From Streptomyces sp. f51 (GTDB lineage: Bacteria; Actinomycetota; Actinomycetes; Streptomycetales; Streptomycetaceae), in the NCBI RefSeq assembly GCF_037940415.1, contig NZ_CP149798.1, positions 7,473,001 through 7,537,000 on the forward strand: 64,000 nt of DNA, given 5' to 3'. The notes beneath the pieces were generated by a model, which worked only from the letters and a program-made list of their open reading frames with translations, made no database searches and was not told the origin of the DNA. Positions 1 to 9,205 of this stretch are shown piece by piece. Each line of letters opens with the position of its first letter. Within the stretch, counting starts at the first letter, position 1. A program made the position numbers and the translations under genes.

Positions 1-1856
1 ACTGGCAGTCCCACACCCATGCCTTCGACCGCTCAGGCGCCCTGACGGGTGAACTGCTGGTGCACTGGGGCGGCGACCACACCACCGTCGCCGCCGGGCT
101 CGGCGAGGGGCCGACCGGATTCCGGGTCGTCGACGCCGGGCCACGTTCGGCGTTCGTACTGGACCGGGCCACCCACCGGGACGAGGCGGGGCTGCCCGAC
201 CCCCAGGACCCCGACGGCGTACGCCAGTTCCTCAAAGCACTCGACGAACCGCTGGACCGCAGCGCCTCCTCCCTCCGGTATCGTCCCCTGGCGCCGGCCG
301 AGGCCGAGTGGCTCCACGATCGGCTGCGCGAGCCGCTGGACCTCGCCGCCACCGCCCGGTTCGTGGTCCCGCTGGAGCGCAGGGACGCGCTCACACCCGA
401 GGAGACGGAACGGCTGCTGCGCGCCTGGCGGTTGGAGCACGAAGGACGCCTCGCGGAGTGGGGCGCCTGGCGCGGACTGTTCCACGCGCTGCTCCGACAG
501 GGCCACGAGGAGACCTGGGAGATCGCGGCCGCCCTCGGTCCCCAGGCATCCGCGATCCTGCGACAAGTGCCGTCCGAGCGAGCCCTGTCGACCGTGCGGA
601 AGCTCGCGCTCTTGGGCGACCCGGGTTCGGTCGGCGCCTGGCTGGCGATGCACCGGTCGCTCCACGAGCCGGACGCGGTACGGGCCGCGGTCGCCGTCGC
701 TGCCGAACTGGCTGCGTCCGAGGCCCCGGAGACCTCCCGGATCCGGCTCCACGACGCGCTGATCGGGGCAGTCACGGCCGACTGGCGCGAAGCGACGGGC
801 GCCGACCACCGGGCCGGCCGGTCCTACGCCGCCCTCGCCGCCGTCCGCTTCGCCACGGACGAACGGCTGCCGGACGCCCTGCGCGTCCTCGCGGCGACCG
901 CGGCCCGCGACCAGGCCGATCTCGTACGGGAGGAGGCGCTGCGCGGCGGTGATTCCGTGCTCGTCGGTGTCGACGCCGACGAGGCACTGGCCGCCGTGGA
1001 CCGCTACGAGGCCGCCCGGGACCGGCTCCTGTCCGGCACCGGCCCCGATCTCACCGCGTACGAGGGGGCGTTGGGCGACCTATGGCACCGCTACCGGACT
1101 CTCACCGACGTCGACGTGAGCTGGCTGCGGGAGCAGGTGACAGCCCCGGACACCGGTCTGCAAGGACTCGGCTTCTGCCTCGAACTCCTCCTCGCCCACG
1201 GCCTGGCCACGGAGGCCGACGTCGAGGCACTGTTGCCGCGTCGGCTGAAGGACCTCACCAAGACGTACCGGACCACGTACACCGAATGGCGCCACCCGGT
1301 TGTCACGTTGACCTGTCTCGCCCTCGACCTGGATCACCCGGCGGCGGGAAAGCTGGTCGCCTGGTGGAACGGGCCCCGGCCGGTCTGGAAGAACGAGCTG
1401 CGGCTCCTCACCCATCTGGGCGCCCCCGACGAGGCCAAGGCCGCCGAACTCTGGCAGTTCGTGACCTCGCGCGCCCATGACGTGGGCCAGTTGATGACCT
1501 GGGTGCTGGTCAGGGCCCGCCTCGACGGGGAGCACCCGCTCTTCGTGGCCGACCGGCTGCTCGGCACCCCGGGCATAAGCGAGCACGTCCTGCGACGGGT
1601 ACTGATCGGGGTGGCCGACCCCGAACAACCCCTGTGGCACTACGCCGTCGACCCCCGCAGCCGCAGCTGGTGGCAGCGCGCCGTGGAGGTCGCCGAGCAC
1701 CCCGGCCTCTCGCCGGAGGCCCGGGCCGTCGGGCTGCGGACCGCCCGCGAGCACTGCCTGATCCGTCACCCGGACCAGGTGAAGCCCGCCCCGACGGAGG
1801 CCGAACACGCGGAGGCCGTCGCCTGGATGGACCGGCAGACCGACAGACCTCTCTGA
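1..1856 (+). CDS. Hypothetical protein, 5' end cut by window edge
   Basis: The frame is open from the first full codon at base 3 (W-Q-S-H-T-H-A-F) to the TGA at 1854-1856, so the gene begins outside the window. About 617 residues are visible. The protein is Leu, Ala, Glu and Arg rich, looks mainly helical and soluble, and shows no signal peptide, membrane segment or catalytic motif that I can name. A conserved-looking Trp-rich stretch (KLVAWWNGPRP, then PVWKNELRL) lies about two thirds along. It may be a large helical-repeat protein of Streptomyces, but I do not recognise the family. The next gene is convergent, so this is the last gene of its transcription unit. Confidence 0.75.
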   Translation, partial: WQSHTHAFDRSGALTGELLVHWGGDHTTVAAGLGEGPTGFRVVDAGPRSAFVLDRATHRDEAGLPDPQDPDGVRQFLKALDEPLDRSASSLRYRPLAPAEAEWLHDRLREPLDLAATARFVVPLERRDALTPEETERLLRAWRLEHEGRLAEWGAWRGLFHALLRQGHEETWEIAAALGPQASAILRQVPSERALSTVRKLALLGDPGSVGAWLAMHRSLHEPDAVRAAVAVAAELAASEAPETSRIRLHDALIGAVTADWREATGADHRAGRSYAALAAVRFATDERLPDALRVLAATAARDQADLVREEALRGGDSVLVGVDADEALAAVDRYEAARDRLLSGTGPDLTAYEGALGDLWHRYRTLTDVDVSWLREQVTAPDTGLQGLGFCLELLLAHGLATEADVEALLPRRLKDLTKTYRTTYTEWRHPVVTLTCLALDLDHPAAGKLVAWWNGPRPVWKNELRLLTHLGAPDEAKAAELWQFVTSRAHDVGQLMTWVLVRARLDGEHPLFVADRLLGTPGISEHVLRRVLIGVADPEQPLWHYAVDPRSRSWWQRAVEVAEHPGLSPEARAVGLRTAREHCLIRHPDQVKPAPTEAEHAEAVAWMDRQTDRPL

Positions 1857-1871
1857 CCGCTCCGGCCGACC

Positions 1872-2657
1872 TCAGGGTGACCAGACATACGGTGTCGTCG
1901 TGGTGACCGCGTGCAGGCCGAGCCGGGTGAGGATCGGGGCGCTGTCGGCCGACGCGTCGACATATACGTACGGGACGCCCCGGGCGGCGGCGAGTCGGGC
2001 GCGGTGCGCCACCATGGCCCGGTAGATGCCTCGTCCACGCCACTCCTCGACGGTCGAACCGCCCCACAGGCCGGCGAAGTCGACGCCGTCCTGGAACACC
2101 AGCCAGGCCGCGCAGACGGCTTCGCCGCCCGCCTCCGCGACGAGGACGACGATGTTCTCCGGGGCGTTCTCGATCCGCGCGGCCAGGTCGTCGGCGAGCC
2201 AGTTCCAGTCCTCGCCCCAGATCCTGCTCTCCATGACGGCGATCCGCCGAAGGTCGGATTCGGCGGTGACACGGCGCAGGGTCACGCCGTCGGGCAGGAC
2301 GGGGTCGGCGGCCAGATCCGCGGATTCCCCGATCAGCACGGTCTCGCTGTCCTCGGCCACGAACCCGGCCCCGGTGAGCCGTTCGGTGAGGTCGGCGGGG
2401 AGGTCGTGGGCGCGTGTCTTCCATTCGACCGCCTCGCCACGAGCGGCATAGAAGTCGCGTTGCCGAGCGATGAGCAGGTCGAGGTCCGTCCCGTACACAC
2501 CGAGATCGCGTGGGCCCGAGACGAAGCCGCGGTGCCGGCCGACGACGCGGGTCAAGGGGCCGTCCTTCTCGATACGGGCGGCGCCGCCGGGCGGGGTGAC
2601 ACCGCGCAGCTGGGCGTCGTACGCGGTCCGGAGTTCGTCGATCAACACGTTCGTCAC
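1872..2657 (-). CDS. GNAT-family N-acetyltransferase
   Basis: The predicted 261-residue protein would transfer an acetyl group from acetyl-CoA to an amine; the substrate is unknown. The GNAT fold occupies roughly residues 125-255. The acetyl-CoA pyrophosphate loop is visible as WRGRGIYRAMV near residues 206-216 (the R/Q-x-x-G-x-G/A motif), followed by a typical closing strand (YVYVDAS). The first 120 residues carry an extra region that may be a degenerate GNAT half. It converges on the upstream gene with a 15-base gap. A substrate cannot be assigned from context. Confidence 0.85.
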   Translation of the reverse strand: MTNVLIDELRTAYDAQLRGVTPPGGAARIEKDGPLTRVVGRHRGFVSGPRDLGVYGTDLDLLIARQRDFYAARGEAVEWKTRAHDLPADLTERLTGAGFVAEDSETVLIGESADLAADPVLPDGVTLRRVTAESDLRRIAVMESRIWGEDWNWLADDLAARIENAPENIVVLVAEAGGEAVCAAWLVFQDGVDFAGLWGGSTVEEWRGRGIYRAMVAHRARLAAARGVPYVYVDASADSAPILTRLGLHAVTTTTPYVWSP

Positions 2658-2811
2658 GCGACCACCGTACGACCCTCGCCGTGCCCCGACGCGGCGGTCA
2701 GCGCAAGGCGATCAGCACAACGTGCCGGGCCCCCGAAGGAGGTGGATCCCGCCCTGGCACACTGGCGGTCACCAGGCCCGACCGGGCCCTCCCACCAGGC
2801 AAGGAACGCCG

Positions 2812-3453
2812 TTGAGATCTGCGCTGTCGGTGGTGTGTGCCGTCGTTCTGCTCACAGGCTGCGCCGCGCGGGAGCAGACGTCGCTCGACGCTGCCGCTGC
2901 CCGCAAGCCGTCCCCGTCACGCTCGGCCGCGCCCAGGTGCGACGCGGACGGCTATGTGTGGCAGTCCGTCGACCGCCGGGACGTCCTGGTGGGACTCTCG
3001 GACGCGGAGGAGATCCGGATTCCGGCACACGGCTCGGCGCGGCCGCCCGAGCCGCGACTGATCCGCCCGATGTCGGCCCATATGTCCCGCGGAGCCGTCG
3101 AAGCGGGTGTGCGTCCCGCGGACGCTCAGGCGTCGCTGGAGAACAAGATCTCGATATCCGTGGAACCGGTGGGGACCCGGCTGACGCTCGCGGACCCGGC
3201 CGAACGCACCACCTCGGAGATGCTCAACGCATCGGACACCGCCGTCCGGGGCCGGTTCGTCGAAGCGGTGGGAGTCTGGCTGGTGACGGCGAGGTTCTCG
3301 GTGTCGTGCGCGGGCGGCACCGTTCGGGGGACACTCACGACCTGGACGAAGGGCCGGAGCAACGACAGCCTCCGGTGCGGGCTCAAGCACGGGTTGCCGA
3401 AACTCGCGCGGGAGGCCGAGCGCAGGGCCTGCACCACGCGGAAGCCGAACTGA
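2812..3453 (+). CDS. Putative secreted lipoprotein
   Basis: I chose a TTG start because it follows AAGGA by about six bases and immediately begins a lipoprotein signal peptide: M-R-S-A-L, a hydrophobic core, then the lipobox LLTGC with Cys about residue 17. The mature protein is about 195 residues with few Cys and no enzyme motif I recognise. It is probably anchored to the outer face of the cytoplasmic membrane. The longer open frame upstream of this TTG lacks a ribosome binding site and would bury the signal peptide. It is divergent from the acetyltransferase, with a 154-base gap. Confidence 0.7.
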   Translation: MRSALSVVCAVVLLTGCAAREQTSLDAAAARKPSPSRSAAPRCDADGYVWQSVDRRDVLVGLSDAEEIRIPAHGSARPPEPRLIRPMSAHMSRGAVEAGVRPADAQASLENKISISVEPVGTRLTLADPAERTTSEMLNASDTAVRGRFVEAVGVWLVTARFSVSCAGGTVRGTLTTWTKGRSNDSLRCGLKHGLPKLAREAERRACTTRKPN

Positions 3454-3541
3454 GCGCATTCGGGCACCACATGCGGCGGGGCTTGTACCTGGCCCGATGG
3501 TCAAGGCGGTGGTCCCCGGCGCAGCCGGATGCGCCGGAAGG

Positions 3542-3616
3542 CGGAGCCGGCCGGATTCGAACCGGCGTCCTCGCGATTTTGGAGACCGCGCGCGACGACC
3601 TCTGCGCTACGGCCCC
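3542..3616 (-). tRNA. tRNA-Trp (CCA), irregular
   Basis: The minus strand folds as a cloverleaf. The acceptor GGGGCCG pairs with CGGCTCC (one G-T pair). The D stem is GCGC/GCGC. The anticodon stem GCGGT/ATCGC carries loop CTCCAAA, giving anticodon CCA (Trp). The T arm is a perfect GCCGG-TTCGAAT-CCGGC. The discriminator is G and no CCA is encoded. Two features are odd: the anticodon stem directly abuts the D stem, with no separate base 26, and the variable loop has six bases. It could be a divergent second tRNA-Trp or a decaying copy. Confidence 0.75.
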
Positions 3617-3688
3617 GCCTCGCCCGCCATCGTAGGAGCCGTCGCTACACCCTGACTTTCGTATGGGGTCTGACGCCGGCCGGGCTGC

Positions 3689-4885
3689 TCACGCGCCGAT
3701 GGTGGCGACCAGTGTTCCGACCAGGACCGAGACGAGGATCTCGTAGCCGAGGACGACGCACACCAGGGTGACCACCGTCTTCTGCCAGAGCCGCGGCCCG
3801 GGGTAGGGGAGGAGCGTCGGCCGGTCCGAGGGTTCGAGGGTGGCCGGATCGGACGGGCCCGTGTGCGTCGTCGCGTGGGTGTGCCACCAATGCCGCAGCG
3901 TCTGGCTCCTGGATTCGAACTCCGAGTCCCAGAGCACGCGTCCGACACGCGGCACGGGCAACGGCGTCCGGCGTCCGTCCGTTTCGACGAGGACCAGTCT
4001 GCGCCCGCCGCCATGGGGCTCGGTGACGATCCCTTCAATGTCGTCCCAGGGAACGGTACGGGACCGCAGCCCTCGTACGGCCAGGTGGCCGGAGGTCAGG
4101 ACCACGCCCCTGCCGAGACTCAGGAAGCCCGCGCCCAGCAGCAGCGCGATCGCGACGAGTCCGCCGAGCGCGCGGCCGAGCGGCGTCGGGTGGTCGGCGA
4201 CGGGACTCCCGGCGAATCCGGCCACCAGCGCGTCGGCCGCGAGCAGGACGAGCAGCAGCGCGACGGGCGCCGAACGGCTCGGCGTGGGGCGCATGCTCAG
4301 CCGTTCGGACAGTCGTCCGTAGGTGTGCCCCCAGCCGACGGGTTCGGCGGTCGCGTCCGCGGCCGTGCCCGTGCCCGTGTCCGTGTCCGTGCCGCCATGG
4401 GCGAGCCACCAGTCCCGGATGGTCGCGGCCTTCTCGTCGAAGCGGCGGTCGCGGGACAGGAAGGCGGAGTTGGGCATGCGCAGCGGGGTGCGGTGTCCAT
4501 CCGTCTCGTAGAGCACCACCCGCCGCCCACCGCTGAACGGCTCGACCGCGACCTCGGCCACGTCGGTCCAGGGAATGGTCCGGCGACGCAGATTGTGGAC
4601 GATGGCGGCCTCCGGAGTCAGGGTGATCCCGAAGTAACGGCCCAGCATCCACAGTTCGAGTGCGAAGACGATCGGGAGCACGACGGCCAGGACGCGTGCG
4701 TCGAGCGGCACGCTCGGCAGTCCGGACCCACGATGTGCCCACATCCAGAGGTTCGACAGCTGCATCAGCGCGAGGGCGCCGAAGAGCAGGCCCAGTGGCA
4801 GGAACTGCCGCCATGAAGCCCGATACCGGATTCGGCCGACCGATCCCGACGATTCCGCTCCGCCGTCGAGGGCTTCCTCGCTCAC
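3689..4885 (-). CDS. Membrane protein with tandem PH-like (bPH) domains
   Basis: The GTG at 4885 has a good ribosome binding site (GGTGGAAC). The 398-residue protein is an internal duplication: two hydrophobic helices (about 28-47 and 65-82) and a PH-like beta region (about 85-160), then two more helices (about 205-226 and 241-258) and a second PH-like region (about 260-330). A last helix lies near 370-395. The repeats share RRTIPW/SRTVPW, an Asp-rich step, GGRRVVLYETDG/GGRRLVLVETDG and RTPL. Bacterial PH-like membrane proteins are mostly of unknown function. The linker holds a Thr/Asp/Gly run (TDTDTGTGTA) from a short repeat. Confidence 0.8.
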   Translation of the reverse strand: MSEEALDGGAESSGSVGRIRYRASWRQFLPLGLLFGALALMQLSNLWMWAHRGSGLPSVPLDARVLAVVLPIVFALELWMLGRYFGITLTPEAAIVHNLRRRTIPWTDVAEVAVEPFSGGRRVVLYETDGHRTPLRMPNSAFLSRDRRFDEKAATIRDWWLAHGGTDTDTGTGTAADATAEPVGWGHTYGRLSERLSMRPTPSRSAPVALLLVLLAADALVAGFAGSPVADHPTPLGRALGGLVAIALLLGAGFLSLGRGVVLTSGHLAVRGLRSRTVPWDDIEGIVTEPHGGGRRLVLVETDGRRTPLPVPRVGRVLWDSEFESRSQTLRHWWHTHATTHTGPSDPATLEPSDRPTLLPYPGPRLWQKTVVTLVCVVLGYEILVSVLVGTLVATIGA

Positions 4886-5316
4886 AGCTGTTCCACCCTT
4901 GCCGTACGAACAATGAGGGGCATCATCCCTGGCCAGACAGTGTTTGCGCAATGGTTGGGGGCGTCCCCGGAGCGCAGTGCACCTGCGGTGCGGCAGATTC
5001 CGGCGCCCACGCCCGACACGACTCGACAGGGGCACCGGAAAAGTGTCCGGTCCGAGCGCCGAGCGCGCGGGTCGCCCCTGCCACCGGCCGGAACTCGATC
5101 ACCCTGTCCGAATCCAGCCGGTCTCGGCTAAACCACGCACCGAACAAGATCGCTGCATCGAGGTAACTCGACCGGCTCGACAGGCAAGTCGGGCGCATCG
5201 GCCGATACGGTCCCCATGGATCCGGGCGAATTCCACTTGTTTCGCCCATCCGTTGCCGCACCCGGTGATCGGCGCGCACGCGCCGATCGACGCCGTCGCA
5301 AAGGAGACCTCGCTCG
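4886..5316. other. Intergenic region upstream of the encapsulin operon
   Basis: This 431-base divergent region must hold the promoters of the PH-like membrane protein (leftward) and of the encapsulin/2-methylisoborneol operon (rightward). I see no convincing gene in it. The rightward start has a clear AAGGAGACC ribosome binding site 8-9 bases before the ATG. I could not identify an unambiguous operator palindrome. Confidence 0.5.
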
Positions 5317-6729
5317 ATGACCGTTGAGACCAGCCCGGAAGCTGGGCTGGAGCCACGTCGGCAGTCCAGCCTGGGCACCGCGGCCGCCCGTAACCTCGCC
5401 ACCACCACCAAGTCCGCCCCGCAGATGCAGGAGATCACCTCGCGGTGGCTGCTGCGGATGCTCCCGTGGGTGGAGACCAAGGGCGGCACCTACCGGGTGA
5501 ACCGCCGGCTGAGCTACAACACCGGCGACGGACACATCGAGTTCGTCCAGGACGGTGCCGACGTCCGTGTGATTCCCCGTCAGCTGGGTGAACTCGCCCT
5601 GCTGCGGGGCTTCGAGGACGTCGAGGTGCTGACGGCGCTCGCCGACCGATGTGTCCAGCACGAATTCCAGCCCGGCGAGGTACTGGCGCGTCGTGGCACT
5701 CCCGCCGAGCACCTGCACCTGATCGCCCACGGCCGGATCGGCCAGACGTCCGTCGGCCGGTACGGGGACGAGGCGACGGACGCCGTCCTCGCCGACGGCG
5801 GGCACTTCGGCGAGAACGCCCTCATGGATCCCGACGCGACCTGGGACTGCACCGCCACCGCGCGTACGGCGGGCACCCTACTGACGCTGTCCCGCGCCGA
5901 CTTCACCGCCGTACTGACCTCGGCCCCCGGCCTGCGAACCCACCTGGAGCGTCGTGGCGCCCTCGCCCTCCGGCGCCAGAACCACCACGGCGAGGCCGAG
6001 ATCGCCATGTCGGCCGGTCACATCGGCGAGGCCGATGTGCCGAATACCTTCGTGGACTACGAACTCCACCCGCGGGAGTACGAACTCTCCATCGCCCAGA
6101 CGGTCCTGCGCGTCCACTCGAGGGTCGCCGACCTCTACAACGGGCCGATGAACCAGACGGAGGAACAACTCCGTCTCACCGTCGAGGCGTTGCGGGAACG
6201 CCAGGAGCACGAACTCATCAACAACCGCCAGTTCGGACTGCTCCACAACGCCGCCTTCAAGCAACGGATCCAGAGCCACTCCGGGCCGCCCACGCCGGAC
6301 GACCTCGACAATCTGCTCTGCCGGCGCCGCGGTACGAAGTTCTTCCTCGCCCACCCCAGGACGATCGCGGCGATCGGCCGTGAGTTCAGCGCCTACGGGC
6401 TCTACCCCGAGACCGTCGAGGTTCATGGCGAGGAGGTCCTGGGCTGGCGCGGAGTCCCGATCCTGCCCTGCGACAAGATCCCCGTCAGCGACGAGAACAC
6501 CAGCTCGATCCTCGCGCTGAGAACGGGGGAGGACAACCAGGGCGTCATCGGCCTGCGTCAGGCGGACCTGGCGGAGGAGTACGAGCCGGGCCTGTCGGTG
6601 CGCTTCATGGGCATCAACGAGCAGGCGATCCTCTCGTACCTGGTCACCGCGTACTGCTCCGCCGCCATCCTGCTGCCCGACGCGCTGGGCGTGCTGGAGA
6701 ACGTCCAGATCGCCCGCAGTCGTCACTAG
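5317..6729 (+). CDS. eshA: Family 2B encapsulin shell protein with cNMP-binding insertion
   Basis: The 470-residue protein matches the EshA type. An HK97-like shell fold is split by a cyclic-nucleotide-binding (CAP-like) domain at about residues 95-200, recognisable by LLRGFEDVEVL at its start and the phosphate-cassette-like GGHFGENALM at 161-170. The C-terminal half (for example RGTKFFLAHPRTIAAIGREFS and the segment ending ILLPDALGVLENVQI) is shell-like. Family 2B encapsulins form nanocompartments and are encoded beside 2-methylisoborneol synthase, as here. Such genes were long annotated as Crp-type regulators, but there is no helix-turn-helix. It is probably the first gene of the operon and has an AAGGAG ribosome binding site. 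Confidence 0.92.
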   Translation: MTVETSPEAGLEPRRQSSLGTAAARNLATTTKSAPQMQEITSRWLLRMLPWVETKGGTYRVNRRLSYNTGDGHIEFVQDGADVRVIPRQLGELALLRGFEDVEVLTALADRCVQHEFQPGEVLARRGTPAEHLHLIAHGRIGQTSVGRYGDEATDAVLADGGHFGENALMDPDATWDCTATARTAGTLLTLSRADFTAVLTSAPGLRTHLERRGALALRRQNHHGEAEIAMSAGHIGEADVPNTFVDYELHPREYELSIAQTVLRVHSRVADLYNGPMNQTEEQLRLTVEALRERQEHELINNRQFGLLHNAAFKQRIQSHSGPPTPDDLDNLLCRRRGTKFFLAHPRTIAAIGREFSAYGLYPETVEVHGEEVLGWRGVPILPCDKIPVSDENTSSILALRTGEDNQGVIGLRQADLAEEYEPGLSVRFMGINEQAILSYLVTAYCSAAILLPDALGVLENVQIARSRH

Positions 6730-6945
6730 CGGCCCCTGGCCGATACCAGTGGCGCGACGGGCGATCGTCGCCCGTCGCGACGCCCCTCCACGGGCAGGTG
6801 CCGCCTGCCACGCCACTGGAAGGCGCGAGCTGTTCCGCGACGAGCGCGGCCCGTCCACGGCCCGAACTCCCGCGCACCCAGGGGCGTTCACCCCCGAGGC
6901 CCCCGGCCCGGCGAGGACCTCGACCATTTCACCAAGGAGCCAAGG

Positions 6946-8226
6946 ATGCCCGAGCCCGGGCCCACCACTGCGCAGTCACGCCTGGCGGACGCCGTGGCCC
7001 TCGTCGGGGCCCGAATCCGTCTCACCGCCGCCGAGCCCCAGGACGATCCCGGCACGGAGACCACCAGCGCCGACGCGACCGGCGTGCTCGTCCCCCAGGC
7101 CGAGGCGGCGGGCCGGGCCGCGGTGGATCCGGCGACCCGGGTCCTGGAACGGGTTCTGCGGGGTCCCAGCGGCCTGGGTACGGCGGGCCTGTATCTCGCG
7201 CGGCGGGAGGAACCACCACGACCCCGGGAGGCCGTGCCGCCGACGGAGGGCACACCGGTTCCCGGCCTCTACCACCACCCGGTGGCACCGCCGGACCCCG
7301 TGCGGGTCGAGGAGGTCGGCCGGCGGATCAAGCGATGGGCGGTGGACGAGGTCCAGGCCTACCCCCCGGAGTGGGAGGACCAGTTCGACGGCTTCTCCGT
7401 CGGACGGTACATGGTGGCCTGCCACCCCGACGCTCCCACCATCGACCACCTGATGATCGCCGCACGGCTCATGGTCGCGGAGAACGTCCTCGACGACTGC
7501 TACTGCGAGGACCACGGCGGCTCACCGGTCGGGCTCGGCAGCAGGCTTCTGCTGGCACACACCGCTCTCGACCCCGTCCTCACCACACCGGAGTACGAAC
7601 AGCCGTGGAGGGAGTCGCTCCAGTCGGACGCGCCCCGGCGCGCCTACCGCTCCGCCATGGCGTACTTCGCCGAGCAGGCCACCCCCTCGCAGGCGGACCG
7701 GTACCGGCACGACATGGCCCGTCTGCACCTGGGCTACCTCGCGGAGGCCGCGTGGGCCGAGGCGGAGCACGTGCCCGAGGTCTGGGAATACCTGGCGATG
7801 CGCCAGTTCAACAACTTCCGTCCCTGCCCGACGATCACCGACACCATCGGCGGTTACGAACTGCCCGCGGACGTGCAGGCCCAGCCGGAGATGCAGCGGG
7901 TCATCGCGCTCGCCTCGAACGCCACCACCATCGTGAACGACCTCTACTCCTACACCAAGGAGCTCGACAGCCCGGGCACCCATCTCAATCTGCCCGTGGT
8001 GATCTCCGAGCGTGAGGGTGTCCCGGACCGGGACGCCTATCTGAAAGCCGTCGAGCTCCACAACGACCTCATGCACGCATTCGAGTCCGAGGCCGCCGCC
8101 CTCGCGGCCGCCTGCCCGGTCCCGAGTGTGCTGCGCTTCCTGCGAGGCGTGGCCGTGTGGGTCGACGGAAACCACCACTGGCACCAGACGAACACCTACC
8201 GATACAGCCTGCCCGACTTTTGGTAA
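6946..8226 (+). CDS. 2-Methylisoborneol synthase (encapsulated terpene cyclase)
   Basis: This enzyme cyclises 2-methyl-GPP to the earthy odorant 2-methylisoborneol. The class I terpene-synthase motifs are visible: the Asp-rich DDCYCED at 183-189 and the NSE/DTE-type NDLYSYTKE at 331-339, both binding the Mg-diphosphate. The first 110 or so residues are Pro/Ala/Gly/Glu rich and look disordered, apart from a short conserved-looking segment (LGTAGLYLARREEP near 77-90). In family 2B systems this extension is the cargo-loading region. The gene sits between the encapsulin and the methyltransferase and uses an AAGGAG ribosome binding site. Confidence 0.95.
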   Translation: MPEPGPTTAQSRLADAVALVGARIRLTAAEPQDDPGTETTSADATGVLVPQAEAAGRAAVDPATRVLERVLRGPSGLGTAGLYLARREEPPRPREAVPPTEGTPVPGLYHHPVAPPDPVRVEEVGRRIKRWAVDEVQAYPPEWEDQFDGFSVGRYMVACHPDAPTIDHLMIAARLMVAENVLDDCYCEDHGGSPVGLGSRLLLAHTALDPVLTTPEYEQPWRESLQSDAPRRAYRSAMAYFAEQATPSQADRYRHDMARLHLGYLAEAAWAEAEHVPEVWEYLAMRQFNNFRPCPTITDTIGGYELPADVQAQPEMQRVIALASNATTIVNDLYSYTKELDSPGTHLNLPVVISEREGVPDRDAYLKAVELHNDLMHAFESEAAALAAACPVPSVLRFLRGVAVWVDGNHHWHQTNTYRYSLPDFW

Positions 8227-8241
8227 GGAACGGATCCCACC

Positions 8242-9120
8242 ATGACCAGCACGGAACTCACCACCGCCACCACCGCGTTCATCCCCGGCCCCGCCTCGCC
8301 CTACCAGGAGGACATCGCCCGCTACTGGGACGGCGAGGCCAGGCCCGTCAACCTGCGTCTCGGTGACGTGGACGGGCTCTACCACCACCACTACGGAATC
8401 GGCGACATCGACCACGCGGCCCTCGGCGACACCACCGATGCCGGGTACGAGAGCAGGCTGGTCTCCGAACTCCACCGCCTGGAGTCGGCGCAGGCCGAAG
8501 TCCTCCTGGACCACCTCGGCCCCATCGGGCGGGACGACACCCTCTTGGACGCCGGCTGCGGACGCGGTGGCTCGATGGTCATGGCCCACCAGCGATTCGG
8601 GTGCAGTGTCGAGGGCGTCACCCTGTCCGCCAAGCAGGCGGAGTTCGCCAACCGTCGCGCCCTGGAACTCGGCATCGAGGACCACGTCCGGGCTCGTGTG
8701 TGCAACATGCTCGACACCCCGCTCGACAGCGGACAGGCGGCCGGCTCGTGGAACAACGAGTCGAGCATGTACGTCGACCTGGAGGACCTCTTCGCCGAAC
8801 ACTCCCGTGTCCTGTCGGTCGGCGGGCGTTACGTCACCATCACCGGCTGCTGGAACCCGCGTTACGGGCAGCCGTCGAAGTGGGTCTCCCAGATCAACGC
8901 GCACTTCGAGTGCAACATCCACTCCCGTCGGGAGTACCTGCGCGCCATGGCGGACAACCGGCTGGTGCCGCAGGCCGTCATCGACCTCACGCCCGAGACC
9001 CTGCCGTACTGGGAACTGCGGGCCACGTCCTCGCTGGTCACGGGCATCGAGACGGCGTTCATCAACTCGTACAAGGACGGCTCCTTCCAGTACCTCCTGA
9101 TCGCGGCCGACCGCGTCTGA
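8242..9120 (+). CDS. Geranyl diphosphate 2-C-methyltransferase
   Basis: This SAM-dependent enzyme makes 2-methyl-GPP, the substrate of the upstream cyclase. The 292 residues contain the SAM-binding motif I LLDAGCGRGG at 101-110 and the cyclopropane-synthase-like segment VEGVTLSAKQAEFA just after it. The pairing and the order encapsulin-cyclase-methyltransferase match the known 2-methylisoborneol loci of Streptomyces. The start lies 15 bases after the cyclase stop with an AAGGAAC ribosome binding site, so the two genes are co-transcribed. Confidence 0.95.
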   Translation: MTSTELTTATTAFIPGPASPYQEDIARYWDGEARPVNLRLGDVDGLYHHHYGIGDIDHAALGDTTDAGYESRLVSELHRLESAQAEVLLDHLGPIGRDDTLLDAGCGRGGSMVMAHQRFGCSVEGVTLSAKQAEFANRRALELGIEDHVRARVCNMLDTPLDSGQAAGSWNNESSMYVDLEDLFAEHSRVLSVGGRYVTITGCWNPRYGQPSKWVSQINAHFECNIHSRREYLRAMADNRLVPQAVIDLTPETLPYWELRATSSLVTGIETAFINSYKDGSFQYLLIAADRV

Positions 9121-9205
9121 CCGACCGCATGACATATCCGGGCACGTCACGCACGTGCCCGGACCACCCACGCGGCCGAGAGGGCCGGGGCGCCGGCGCC
9201 GTGAG

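Noticed and set aside
5317..6729. Annotation as a Crp/Fnr-type regulator
   Set aside because: It has a cNMP domain but no DNA-binding domain; flanking regions and neighbours fit a family 2B encapsulin.
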